From positions 3,906,001 to 3,970,000 of the forward strand of contig JYIP02000006.1 of the NCBI GenBank assembly GCA_001051155.2: a stretch of DNA of 64,000 bases, written 5' to 3'. The position numbers and the translations under genes were made by a program. Source of the DNA: Chrysoporthe austroafricana. Taxonomy: Eukaryota; Ascomycota; Sordariomycetes; Diaporthales; Cryphonectriaceae. A model generated the notes under the pieces. It was not told the DNA's origin. It searched no databases and worked only from the letters and a program-made list of their open reading frames with translations. Positions 10,940 to 22,074 of the stretch are shown piece after piece. Position 1 is the stretch's first letter. Every line of letters begins with the position of its first letter.

Positions 10940-13743
10940 ATGGCAGACTACGACCGTCGACAGGGCGGAGGAGGGCACAACCCCAGAAAGCGGCGATACA
11001 GAGGTTCGTCTTCCTGAACTAATTGGCGAGCTCCTAATCACGAGAACCCCCTCCCAATACCCAGCCTCTAAAACCATACGCACTTCAAGATGACGAGGAC
11101 CACTACAATCCCCAGCGCGAACACCGCGGCCCCCACCGCCGCCGCAACGAGCCCCCGGCGCCCGTCCGCCTGCGCAAACAGCTCCTCGACATCGCCGACA
11201 GCCCGCTGCGCGGCATCACCGAGGAGATCCGCAGCCTCGCGCACCTGCTGGCCGACAACTACGACGACCCGCGCCTGCGCGAGACGTTCGTCGACCTCGC
11301 GCTGCAGCTCGTCGTGGAGCAGCCGCTCAAGACGCCCTTCGTCGCCGCCGTCGTGCTCGTCCTGAACACGCTCAGCCACACGCCCGCGGCGCCGCAGGGC
11401 GGCGCCGGCGGGGACGGGGACGCCGGCGGGGACGCCAAGATGGCGGACGGCGAGGAGCAGGAGCAGGAGAAGGCCAAGGAGCCCGTGCCCGTGCCCACGA
11501 GCGGGGTGGTGGATGACCTGCTGGCCAAGGCCACGGCGCAGATCGAGGAGAAGCTCAAGACCGGCAAGTGGAGGACCGTCAAGCTCTACCTGAAGCTGCT
11601 GGCCTGTCTGCAAAGCTGTCTGGAGGGCGACGGCGTGTTCCCTATCCTGGACACGCTGTTTGACCGTGCTGTCGAGCTGCAGACCGCCAGCTCTGAGGAT
11701 GTGAGTCGCGCCGCAACGGGGGATCGAGACCGGCAAGGTGGCACGCTAATTGACACACTGGATCACAGACGATTGGTACCGAGCTGGTCAAGATCATCCT
11801 CCTTACGATACCATATGCCATTGCTGCAGCACCTGGCAAGTACGAGAAGAACGCCGCCGATCTCCTCGACAAGACGGACATCATTGCTTCCGAGCCCCAC
11901 GCCCTTCAGACCCTGATCGACCCTTTCTTCCCCGAGGGTGACGAGAAGAGCCCTGTCGTCGACTTCAGCTTCATCGGTCTGCTGCAGAAGCAGCTGCAGG
12001 CCGAGGCCGGCAGTGGTTGGAAGCTGGCTTGCTTGCCCCGGCCGTGGAGGATGCCGCTGGAAGAGGTGGAGCAGCAGGAGAAGCTGGACAACTGTCCAAA
12101 GCACGCGCTACCCGCGTTCGAGTTTGCAGAGACTCTCATCGCTGGCCCACGGCCTCTGTTCCCCGAGATCTACCTTTCTGTCTATCTCAGTCAGGACATC
12201 AGCTCTGTTCCCCCGGTCACGGACGTTGCTTCGTGTCTGCTCCGCGACAGCCTGTTGGATACGATTAACATCCTGCACTTCAACCGGTCTGTCACTGCCA
12301 GACGCTTGATCGACATTGACAACTACTTCGCCGACGGGACCTTTGTCAGCCGCGCGACGCCCTTCGACCAGCTTCGTGATGTGCCTGCAGGCAGATCAAC
12401 GTGGAAGCCTGAGGACGTTGTTGTCGATGCCGTCTTCTCCCAGCTGTTTATGCTGCCGAACCCCGAGCAAAAGCTTGTCTACTACCACTCGGTGCTCACT
12501 GAGGCATGCCGGATCGCGCCTGCGGCTATCGCCCCGAGTCTCGGCCGAGCAATAAGATTCCTCTACCGAAGCACCACTATTCTTGATTTGGAGCTGACGA
12601 ACCGGTTCATCGACTGGTTCTCGCACCATCTGAGCAACTTCGGCTTCACGTGGAAGTGGGCCGAGTGGACTGGAGACGTGTCCCTGCCGGACCTGCACCC
12701 TTACAAGGCCTTCATCGTGGGCTCCATTGATAAGGAGATCCGATTGAGCTTTGCCGGCCGCATCAGGAAAACCTTGCCTGAAGGGTACCAGTCTCTGGTG
12801 CCTGCCGAGAAGGACGAGGAGGAGCCGCCTTTCAAGTTTGAGAAGGATTGTGAGTGGACTAGTCTGAAGAGTTCGTTGTTACCTTATGCAAAGACTGACA
12901 GGCCTCTTAGCCGTGCCCTTCGCCCAGGAAGGCCGTGAGTTGGCAGCGCTCTTGAAGCGGAAGACTCCGGACGAGGAGAAGAAGAAGGAAGTCGAAGGCG
13001 AGATCCAAGCTGTCATCGAGAGGATCCACTCTCAGGCCATTGACCAGGGCCTGGACCCCCTGGTCACCAGCACCGACGTTTTTACGACGGCCGTGCTCTT
13101 TGTCGGCTCCAAGTCGTTGTCTCACGTCCTAGCCGCGATCGAGCGCACAAAGGAACGTCTCCTCGACGCGGGCGCGAGCTCGGATCCGGCCCGCGCCCAG
13201 ATCATCACAGCAGTCATGGAATTCTGGAGCGCACACCCGGGCGTGGCCAAGCAGATCATCGAGAAGCTCCTCAACTACGGCATTGTCAACCCGGTGGCCG
13301 TGGTCCAGTGGGCACTCTCCGGCTTTGCTGGCCGCACCAACGGTGAGGCCCTCGCCCGTAGCTATATCTACGAGATGGTCTTCAACACGGTCGCCAAGGT
13401 GACGGGCCGTGTGAGACAGGTCGTAACCCCGAGCGCTGGCCCCGCGGCCGGCGACGTCGATATGTCTGCCGACGAGACAAAGGAACAGGAGATCAAGAGC
13501 ATGCGGAACCTCTTCCGCATCCTGGAAGACCTGCTTGTGGCCTGGGCGAGCGGCGCCAAGGACGAGCTCATGGAGGACGGGAGCCTGGACGGGCCCGCCC
13601 GTGACGAGCGGGACAAGCTGGTCCGGAGATGGGGCGACCGCTGGCTGCGCGTCGTGAGGCGGCGCCTGGCGATCGAAGAGGCCTTCCTGTTGGAGGCGGC
13701 GAAGCCTGCCGCTGGAGGCGAGAATGGCGCCACTGCCGCGTAA
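10940..13743 (+). CDS. nuclear cap-binding protein large subunit CBP80
   Basis: Large subunit of the nuclear cap-binding complex, which with CBP20 binds the m7G cap of Pol II transcripts and links capping to splicing, export and decay. Four exons: 10940-11003, 11090-11700, 11769-12849 and 12911-13743, giving 862 aa. The N-terminus has a basic RKRRYRD stretch (likely nuclear signal). The rest is an all-helical MIF4G-type fold, with family signatures such as VEQPLKTPFVAAVVL, DKTDIIASEPHAL and the IDWFSHHLSNFGFTWKW segment. An Ala/Gly-rich insertion sits in exon 2 (about 11397-11500). The first acceptor at 11089 was chosen because it alone restores the frame into the DDEDHYN stretch. Assignment is firm; the exon 1 boundary is a little less so. 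Confidence 0.94.
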
Positions 13744-14830
13744 AGCTCAGTCGATGGGCGCCGGTGCTGGCCGCAATAAGCTCATGCATGCACACACGGG
13801 CAGAGTCCCTCCGAGATCGCGCTTGCAGGATCCGAAAGTGGGCAGGGTGTGTGTTTCAACGTCCAGCGGCCTCTGCATGATCACGAGCTGAGACTGACTA
13901 GTGAGCCTATCTGCTTCAGGGCTGACCCTATACTGCTACACTCGACACTCTGGCCACGCACTGCAGGGGAAACAAATCAAAAGAAAACAAGGGGGGAAAA
14001 AATCAAAAGAGGTGGACTAGAGTAGAAATTTGAAAGGATTGAGCCTTTGGTTGAATTATCGGGGAGTCTGCTGGGTGTTTTGAGGGGTAGGCCTATCTAA
14101 CAGAGGCAGATTGAAAACACGGATACGAGAGGGGGAAAAGAAAAAAAAAAAAAAAAAATAAGAGACGTGCCTCCAAGGAAAATCCATAGCTCGCAGAATA
14201 TGTATGCCTCGCGCATGCGGAAACACACAAGTCTTCCTCTCTTCAATTTTGACATCGTCAATGCCACTTCTCTCTTTCTTCGCACTCGGGTAGCATCTTG
14301 ACCATGTATGTACGCATGTAAGACTGCAATTTGTATTGACTCTGCTGATGCTGGGACTCTCGCCGACTGATGGCTCCTAGCCCCCCCCTCCCCCGCGATG
14401 TAAGTGTGATGAATGTATGCCCCCTGTCTTTCTGTGCGTCTGTTCTACTGTACATGGAACCGAGAAGCTCGATCCGGACAACCGCCCATCTTTTGTCTTT
14501 GTTTCGTATCTCTCATGCTGCCTTGTCGCCTCTCTATCTCCCCGTCCCTTCCCTTGTACCCTTGAATCCTTTCTTTTTTTTCTTGTTTCTTTTTCCTTTT
14601 TTTGGTTTTTTGCTTCTTCCTTTCTGAAAGTCGCTAGTTGTACACAAGTGCGTTAAGAGTCTCCTTCGATCACATGCACTACGTCCACCACTACCACTAC
14701 TGCTAGCCATCACCTTGTGTGTAAGCAGGCGTCTGAGAACCAAATCTCTCCCACGTGAGTCTTAGTATTACAGATTTGACCTGGGTGACCCATGTTCCTC
14801 GCGACCCCAGGCGGCAAAGGGAAGGGGTCC
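13744..14830. other. convergent 3' intergenic region
   Basis: This lies between the ends of two convergent genes. It contains homopolymer tracts, notably a run of about 18 A at 14140-14158 and T-rich stretches near 14570-14610, as expected for 3' untranslated and polyadenylation regions. No gene is seen. Confidence 0.5.
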
Positions 14831-17728
14831 TCACCACTGCGCGTTGCTCTGCGGCCTCGCCGCCGAGCTCCTGACCGACGACCTCAGGTGCAGCGGCACG
14901 GGCGGCATGGGCGGCAGCGCCTCGCCCGGCCCCGGGGCCCCGGCCCCACCGTGCCCGCGGCGCAGGGAGGTCATGGACCCGGCGCGGCCGCGGAGCTGGC
15001 GGGCGCTGCCGCCCTTGTCGCCGTGGCTGGTCAACGGCCGGCTGGACGAGAAGGACTGGTTCCTCCACAGGGGCGGCGGCGGCGGGACCCCGGCCCCCGC
15101 CGGCGGTAGCAGCATCAACCCGCGCTTGCTTGCGGGGGACTCGGTGAGGGTCGGCATGGAGTTCATGGACGCCAGGCCGCGCCCGTAGCCGGGGCCGGGG
15201 CCACCAGGGCCGGGACCACCAAAACCGCCAGGTCCGCCGGGTACGTCGAGGAATCTGGAGGAGCGCCCGCCGCCCGGGTGCGCCTCGGCCCATTGCCACG
15301 CGGCGCGGTAGTGCGCCTCGAGGTTGCCGGACAAGATGGGCTGGCCCGTCTCCCTGGGGCGGCCCCCGCGCCGACCCAGGCTGCCCATGTGGGCGGGCCC
15401 GCGGCCGACGGCACCGTAGCTCGTGGCGGGCCGCTGGGACGTGGCGTGCGCGCTGCTGAGGCGCTCGAGGCGGGCTTGCTCGAGGCGGGCCTGCTCAGCC
15501 CTGATCCGGGCGGTGTGCTCGGCCGCGGAGGGTAGCCAGGGCGACGGCTCGGGCTTGGGCTCGGCTGTCTGGTTCTCCGCGGCGCTGTACCAAGACGCAT
15601 CCGACCGTGTCCGTAGCGCTGACGGCCTGAGTGGCTTGGTATTGGCAGTGGTGGTGCTTGCTGGGACCCCGGAGCGCTCGCTGGCCTCGGCGCACGCGAG
15701 GGACCGCTTCTTGTCCCTTCTCTTGCGCCGCTCCTCCGAGGGGCTGCTGATATCCAACCCGTCCTTGTCTGGTCCTGAAACCTTGCTGGTCGAGGGCGTC
15801 GTCACCGAGATAGCAGAATCAGCGCCGGGGGTCATAGGCGACGAGATGGAAAGCCTCGGATCTGCGATCCAGTCCTTTCCAAACTCATCAGCAGGCTTGT
15901 TGAAGCGTTCCATGTCGACGAGCGGCTGGAATTCGCCAAGCGTGTAGGGCGTCTCATCGACTGACAGCCTCATCCTGTGGCCCGGAGATACCTTGACATG
16001 ACTGACGCTCTTCTGTGGCATGTGTTTGACGGGCGTGATCTGCGGCACTGGGCTCGAGGCTGTATCCATCAGTCGTCTGCGCTGGGTATCTCGACGTGCC
16101 TTTACCATGTACCAGCTGCGCCAAGCGTGCACAAGGGTCTGGAATTTCCTGGCAACAGCCGCGTCCTCGGTGCTGAAGAAATGGACGTGGCTGGTAATGG
16201 TCGGAAACGTCGTTGGTCTCTGCTGAGATTTGACTGCCAGGACATATCTCTTCGGAGGTTTGAGGCTCTTGACGAGGCTCGTCCGGGCACTCTTCAGCCT
16301 TCCGTCATCCGCAAGTGTCGCAGTTTCACTGATGAAGTTGTAAATGTCGTACTCTGACAGGTCACATAGCCGATGGCAATCCCTCCCCAGGCTCAAATCC
16401 GGGGTCCTGGAGGACAGCACCTGCCCGTCCCCGAGCAGTGTGACCCAACGCTTCTGCCACTTTCCCGGGCGCGAACAGTGGTACAGTTGCAGGGAGAAGG
16501 TTTTCGGGACCTCGTACACGGGAACCGACGAGATGTCGAGGTCCTTATTGTTCTCGGGGCCCCAGGCGTGACGAATCACAAGCAAATTTCGAGCGTCGTG
16601 TGGCCAGGAGTCCATCACCTCGCGGATGCGCTCGTACCGACGAAGGCGGCGCTCCAGCCCTAAGGGTGCATAATACTCAAGCACAATGCTGGCAGCGGTA
16701 TTGATTGGGCTGCTCATCTGCTCCGAGGCCTGACGGAGCACGTCTACCGTGTCTGTGTTGTCCGCCACGCGGATGTTGGCATATTCAGCTCGATAGCAAA
16801 CCGTGACGTACTAAAGTCGATCGATGTCAGTCAGGGAAATTTGCCAATAAAGATCACTGCCATTACTTACCCCGTCGTTAACACTAATCGGGGACAACGG
16901 AGAGGACGGTGGCGTCAGAAGCTGCGAGCTGGGCTTCAAGATTGACGTTGGCGACCGGAAAGATGCTATGCTCTGAGCCCGGCTAGAGTCCATCGAGGTA
17001 GTCGTCGAAGATGCCGGGGAGGGCGTAGCCGGACACCTCCTCCCTCGATGGAACAAGCTAATCTTCTCTAGAACAGGAGTTTTCGTAGGCGTTCTAGATG
17101 TAACTGAGGATGTGAATGAAGTTGTTGACTGCCCTGCAATCAGCTGCCGATGCAGCTTTGCCTTAGCGAGGTTTCTCTGTTCGGCCAAAGTCAGATCTGC
17201 TTTGGCCTGTGGTTCGTTGGGACAATGTTGATCTGATATCGACGGGTGATCCTGCCCCCCAAGTTTCTCCTGGCCGTCGCGCTTCTCTGAATCATTATCT
17301 TGGTCTCTACCGTTGTTCAAGACGACGTCCTGCGTGACTGCGATGGTTGTGGAAGAACTGAACAGCGATGAAGCCGTACGAGAAGACGACCGCCTGGCAA
17401 GTGGTATCGGGGAGGCTGGCGCCACGAATACCGGAGCCGGTGGCATCACAGCAGCCTTTGGTCTTGTTGTGCTGGCGTGCCCCTTGTGCGCCGGTGGTAA
17501 TGGCGGGACGAGCGTCAGGGGGGAATGGGGACTGGTGTCGGGCGAGTCGTCTCTGTCGACAGTGCCTTGCGTCCTTGCGCGTTTCCTCCATACGGGCGAG
17601 CCGAGCGACGCTCGCAAGGTGGAGGAGCTGCTGTCATCCGCCTGTTGATCGAGGCCAAAGGACACGACTCTCTGCTGTTCGGAGACAGTCTCGCCGGGAG
17701 ACTTCGAATATCGAAAGCCCGCAGACAT
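14831..17728 (-). CDS. RA-PH domain protein, lamellipodin/RIAM-like layout
   Basis: Two exons, 17728-16871 and 16810-14831, joined across a 60-nt intron in phase 0, giving 945 aa. Residues 1-285 are low-complexity and Ser/Pro-rich. A Ras-association-like segment runs from about 285 to 385 (TVCYRAEYANIRVADNTDTV onward). A PH domain follows at about 390-515, with KTFSLQLYHCSRPGKWQKRW and the closing helix KFQTLVHAWRSWYMVK. The C-terminal 400 residues are disordered, Pro/Gly/Arg-rich and GC-rich. RA followed by PH is the arrangement of MRL adaptors (Mig-10/RIAM/lamellipodin), which link Ras-type GTPases to membranes and actin. A similar role here is inference. The start at 17728 is the first ATG of the open frame; the frame extends upstream without ATG. 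Confidence 0.8.
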
Positions 17729-18394
17729 CGTGATAGTACCCCGTGAAAACCAAATAGGTTTGCTGACAACGATTCTCTTCTCTTCGTTTACGTGAGTTCT
17801 CAGAATCTTTGTCCCGCCAGGCCAGACATCGAGGCAGTCTCTGTCAAGAGCTTGCTCTTCGTTCGTAGGCGTTCGCTGCACACCACTTTTTGTTGATGAA
17901 AGGTCGAATGACACACTTCAAAGTCGATGTGGGAATAACAATCCGAGAAAGACTACAAAAATTACGTGAGGGATGAAGCAATAAGTGAAGAAAGGGAGAA
18001 ACTACCTCCCTTGGCGCGTCCGCAGAAGAGCTGTCTCGAATGGCATCGCGAGCGCGCTGGAATGCAGATCGATCCTTAAAAGGTAGAGTCCGCAATATTC
18101 GCCATCTCAAGGAATTCCAACAGGCAATCAATGACCAACAGAAAACGTGGCCCATTCCAAACAGGTGCTGTGCACCGTACGGCGGAATGCCGTTGAGAGG
18201 ATAGTATGTGCATTTAGCGGTGTTATGTGAGGCTGGCGTCTCGGCACAGCGAGTTTTAGTATAATGAGACATCATCTCCAAGGCTGGGTGTGAGCTGTCT
18301 CTCCCTTAGTTGGGCTGGGCATGGTGAGCCCCTCGGTCTCCGTTATGGAGCCCAAATTCTCCGTCTTCGAATCTTCCCAAATTTCGGACTGCTG
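17729..18394. promoter_or_regulatory. promoter of the RA-PH gene
   Basis: This 666-bp gap holds the upstream region of the RA-PH gene and the 3' end of the reductase gene, both on the minus strand. No further gene or clear regulatory motif is seen. Confidence 0.35.
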
Positions 18395-19540
18395 TTACTT
18401 TCTGAAGGCTCGTACCTCGCGTCGCCACCACCCCGCGAAGTCCTGGGTCGACACGTCGATGCCCAAATCCTTGAGCGCCTTGGTGCTCAAGTGGCAGTCG
18501 TACGGTCTCTGCACGGACGCGTTCGGATCATTGCCGTCTGTGTTCGGCTCGATGTTGTCGATGCTCAGGCCCATTATCTCGCCAAACAGCTGACAGATCT
18601 CGTACTTGGTGAACCTGTCCTCGCTTGAGAACTGTAGGACCTTGGGCATCTTAGCCCGCGCGCCGTCGTCAAGGGCCAGGTATTTGACGGCCATATCTGG
18701 CAACATGGTCAGCTCACAGCTCATCGGTCGTCAGGATATGCATGCCATACCATGACAGACCCTGCCCACATCCTCCGTGTTGGTAGGATACCTCAAAGCC
18801 CAGTGCTCCATCTTGACCTTCTCGCCGCCCTGAGCCTTCCAGAGGACATCCATAAGCACATTTACGGCGCTCTCAGACGGCATCTCGGCATCGCCATACA
18901 GGACCGGGACCCGGAGTACAATACCCAGGCTCTCCTTACCAGCGGCCTTGTAGGTCTCGATGACGGCGTGCTCGCCATCCAGCTTGGTCTGCCCGTACAG
19001 ATTGGTCGGGCCGGTAGGTGCATCTGCCTCGTAGGGTGCCTCTCCAGACTTTCCTGAGAAGACGTAGTCGGTAGAGATATAGATGAGCAGAGTGTTGCGC
19101 TCAGCACACAGCCTGCTGAGCTCCCGGGTGGCTTCCACGTTCAGCTTGCGGGTGCCCTCAGGGTCCTTGTCCACCTTGTCAGGAAAGCGGTTGGCCGCGC
19201 CTACGTTGCAGACGAGGATTAGTGACCGGTGGAGGAGAGAACAGCGTGGATATCTCACGAATGGGTCACGCACAGTGGACTACAACCCGAGGTCTGGGGA
19301 GCACGTCAGCATCCGAGCTCCAGAAGGGACACGTACGGGCCGCGCCCCCACTTACTTCACAGTATCAAGAGCCTTGGCGACGTCTGAAGCGGAAGCTAGG
19401 TCGACCTTGAGGACATCGGTACCGTCTGCCCTGGAATGACCCGTGCCCTTGGCTGTCCAGCCCCTCCGCGCAAAGGCCTTGAGGACCTGACGTCCAAGGA
19501 GGCCTGTAGCGCCCGTCACCAGAGCTGTCTTGTCGGCCAT
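18395..19540 (-). CDS. RmlD/MAT2B-like NAD(P)-dependent SDR protein
   Basis: Extended short-chain dehydrogenase of the dTDP-4-dehydrorhamnose reductase group, to which the regulatory beta subunit of methionine adenosyltransferase also belongs. Four exons: 19540-19356, 19293-19274, 19200-18751 and 18696-18395, giving 318 aa. The N-terminus carries the Rossmann motif TGATGLLG. Further on are VVHCAANRFPDKV, the STDYVF strand and the catalytic pair in YGQTK. The second exon is only 20 nt but is needed to rebuild VVVHCAAN, and all phases agree. Fungal homologues are often named MAT2-beta. I cannot tell from sequence whether it regulates SAM synthesis or acts as a reductase. A telomere-like motif lies about 180 bp upstream. 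Confidence 0.9.
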
Positions 19541-20832
19541 ACTGTCTTGAAAGATCCAGCGCTTGACGAGAGAAGTGAGAGCCCGGGAAGAGAGTGTTTT
19601 ACAAATAAGATAGCGAGCTCTCGCTGTGAATCTGGGAAGAGGACCCGCGTAGCTCAGTTGTGGTCCCCGAACGTCATGCTGGCTTGAGACCTCTAGGCCT
19701 CCTCGCAAACCACCCCATAAGGGTAGGGTTAGGGTCGAACATGGTTGACGACGTCTCAACACATCGAGGTCGACGTTGGACCGGACGTATCGATCGTCTC
19801 CATGACCCAATTCGACACTTGGCAGTTGCTTCCTTATTCTCATGTGATCTCAAGGACGATAGACCAGCGCAGGAGAGAATTTCCAATGAAGGCCCGCCCG
19901 CCAGTAACACCGTGATAATTCGGCTGGACAGCATGCACATTTGAAGTTTCGAAGAACCCATCTGATCCGAAGGACCATGAGGCTGGGGTTCAACATCAGC
20001 ATACACGGAAAGTGTGCTCTGGTATTGACTTACCTCGTATGAGGCTCATCGCTCTACGCTGATGCTCCTAAGTGTGGACGCCTGCTCTACACTAACGTTA
20101 ACGGAGACGCATTATGACGAGAGGTAGTAACACCTACTGCTACTCTGCTCTCATGTGCTGTATTTGTGTGACTATTGGGCTATGCTATTTAAAAGTCTAA
20201 AGTATCAAGATGTGCAGCAAATTTCGCTCTTCGGGCCGGCTCTCCCAACCAGCACGATATAATACGACTGTCATCTCCTGCGCTCGCCGCCGCGGCACTG
20301 GTTTCCAAGACCACAGCGGCTCTCCTCATCAAGTGATCTTCAACTTGGTCGCCAGAGAAACAACCCATACAGCATTGAAGCTTCTCGCTATCGCTGTGCT
20401 GAGTGAAGTACAATAGTACTTGACTGAAATATCATCCACCCCTCTCTGGTGGGTGTGGGATCGCTAGTGACCGCTCTGGACGCCAGGGGATCAGCATGAC
20501 TAGGTAAATCAAGAGCAGGGAGCATTGCGTTGAGTCGCGCCGGTAGTGACGGCCGGCCAAGCACAGGAGTCAACGTGAACAGTTTCAGAGGCGTTGTGGG
20601 ATAGTGGAGAAATGCAGCGACAGACTCACATCTCGAAACCTTAGTACAACACCCTGGCGATGAACACCTATATCTCCGTAGGAATCAATAGACTGTCGAC
20701 AAGGACTTTGCAGCCCGCTATTGATCCGAACTCCAGCGTGCTGATCAGTAGCCTTACTCGCTCGTCTTTTGCTGGGTCATAGAGCCGCGCGAGATTACTG
20801 CTGTCGAGTTGACTCATTGGCACTGGATTCGT
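19541..20832. other. intergenic, with promoter of the MAT2B-like gene
   Basis: No gene is evident. It includes the divergent-free upstream region of the MAT2B-like gene with a TTAGGG-type motif at 19721-19735. The rest, to 20832, is ordinary mixed sequence with only short open frames. Confidence 0.4.
19721..19735 (+). promoter_or_regulatory. telomere-like (telobox) motif
   Basis: The sequence GGGTAGGGTTAGGGT contains overlapping TTAGGG-type repeats. It lies 181 bp upstream of the MAT2B-like start codon. In fungi such short interstitial motifs can bind Tbf1/Myb-type factors in promoters, so a promoter role is plausible but not shown. It is far too short to be a telomere. Confidence 0.5.
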
Positions 20833-21687
20833 TCATGAAGTGTCACCACCATCCTCGTCTTCATCACGAGGACCTCCCCCCGGCAGACCGTTTGCCCCGC
20901 CATCGTTCCCGCCTGCTCCATGACCATTTCGTCCATGGCCACTTTTGCTTGGGCCTTGCGCTCGGTGGCGGCCTTCCCCGACATCCTCGAGGCTCCGTTT
21001 CCTCTTCGCAGCTTTAGGCCGAAAGCTTGGAGTCCGAAAGCTTGGGAGCCGAAAGCGTGGGAGCAAGGTTCCATACGACACGGACGTACGCAACTGCATG
21101 TCCCACAGCCAAGCGGCAAGCGCTGCATTGCCTCTCAAGAGATCACATTCCTGGCTGGATAGCTCGGACCGCCAGTCAGCAGCCACACGGTCTTGCGCGT
21201 ACTCTCTCATGTACGTTTCCTCCAACAAGTCCCTCATCTTCTGGGGCGGACAGATCATGAGGACCTGCGCTCGTGCGAGAATCGCTTCAATATGAGATAT
21301 CTTCGCCATCTCTTCCCGGAAGAGACCATCATGCCACCTGTTGATGGTAGCGACCAGACGATCGTTGGCTCCGACCTTGAGCACAGGCAGCCGGTCGAAA
21401 ATCCAGTAATAGGTGTCTGCTTTCCTCCCCCGCGGCTCAGGTTTCAGAACCCGCCAGGGCTGGACGTCACTGACGACGATGTGTCTGGTGCCAGGGTTCA
21501 GCTGGCGCAGCCGCGCCTCCGTGGCTTCCAGATCTCTCTGCCGCTGGGAGGCAGCTTCCAGTCTCTCTCGTATGATCTCCAGCCGCGCCTCCACACGCCC
21601 GACCGACTCCGCCTGGGGCGGTCTGTCTGCCCTGGACGGTCCAGGGTCGGCTCGCGATGGAGTTTCGACCCCCAGCTCTCTCGCCAT
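20833..21687 (-). CDS. hypothetical protein, unknown family (284 aa)
   Basis: I do not recognise this protein. The ATG at 21687 opens an uninterrupted 284-codon frame. Residues about 25-65 are a charged, coiled-coil-like helix (VEARLEIIRERLEAASQR). A globular, aromatic-rich middle follows (ADTYYWIFDRLPVLKVGAN and HDGLFREEMAKISHIEAI). Then come a 15-bp-encoded repeat FRLPS/FRTPS/FRPK, a basic cluster KAAKRKR that could be a nuclear signal, and a Gly/Asp-rich tail. A second minus-strand frame lies just upstream (21730-22074). A canonical-looking intron (GTAAGC at 21780 to CAG at 21704) would join the two, but by my phasing it lands out of frame. The true N-terminus is therefore unsettled. Confidence 0.55.
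   Translation of the reverse strand: MARELGVETPSRADPGPSRADRPPQAESVGRVEARLEIIRERLEAASQRQRDLEATEARLRQLNPGTRHIVVSDVQPWRVLKPEPRGRKADTYYWIFDRLPVLKVGANDRLVATINRWHDGLFREEMAKISHIEAILARAQVLMICPPQKMRDLLEETYMREYAQDRVAADWRSELSSQECDLLRGNAALAAWLWDMQLRTSVSYGTLLPRFRLPSFRTPSFRPKAAKRKRSLEDVGEGRHRAQGPSKSGHGRNGHGAGGNDGGANGLPGGGPRDEDEDGGDTS
21019..21063 (-). repeat. 15-bp tandem repeat inside coding sequence
   Basis: Three 15-bp units (plus strand CCGAAAGCTTGGAGT, CCGAAAGCTTGGGAG, CCGAAAGCGTGGGAG) lie head to tail. On the coding strand they give the pentapeptide pattern FRLPS/FRTPS/FRPK. The period is a multiple of three, so copy-number change would keep the frame. Confidence 0.8.
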
Positions 21688-21729
21688 GGCTCGATAAATG
21701 CTCCTGGGGGCTCCCTTTGAGAAGGGCGG

Positions 21730-22074
21730 CTAGCTCTCCGTCCTCGAGGTCTTCTCGGTCATTGCGACGCGGCAGCTTACGACCTTGGGAGCAGCGGCAG
21801 ATCTGGACAGGCTGGGTGGCGGTTGTTGGATGCGTGCTGCGGCGCTGACCTGCCGTCTGCTGCCGCCTTCCGGATTGAGAATGCCGTTGATATTCATGAC
21901 TGTGGTGCCGACCGTGAGACGTAGGGAGCATTCTGCGTTCGAGACTAGTGGGAGGATTTGCGTCCTGATGTGATGTAGGAGGGAATGGATGTTGCAAAGC
22001 TGTTCGTAGATGTGCTTGAACGTGGTGCAAAGGTTGAGGCATTGTGTGTGGCATTGGAGCGAGAAGCTCGACAT
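21730..22074 (-). CDS. small hypothetical ORF, possible 5' exon
   Basis: The ATG at 22074 opens a 114-codon frame. Its first 70 residues look protein-like: Cys/His/Leu-rich (SSFSLQCHTQCLNLCTTF, then YEQLCNIHSLLHHIRTQILP) followed by LRLTVGTTVMNINGILNPEGG. It ends 43 bp before the ATG of the 284-aa frame on the same strand. It may be the first exon of one gene with that frame, a separate small gene, or part of a locus damaged by a frameshift. I have no family assignment. Confidence 0.4.
   Translation of the reverse strand: MSSFSLQCHTQCLNLCTTFKHIYEQLCNIHSLLHHIRTQILPLVSNAECSLRLTVGTTVMNINGILNPEGGSRRQVSAAARIQQPPPSLSRSAAAPKVVSCRVAMTEKTSRTES

Noticed and set aside
16811..17914. Upstream extension of the RA-PH gene to 17914
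   Set aside because: The extension lacks an ATG before 17728, and the added residues show no conservation-like pattern.
19641..19715. tRNA-like string GCGTAGCTCAGTTG
   Set aside because: It resembles a D-arm, but no T-loop GGTTCGAATCC-type box or acceptor pairing follows at the right distance.
19721..19735. Chromosome end
   Set aside because: Only about two TTAGGG-like units are present, with genes on both sides.
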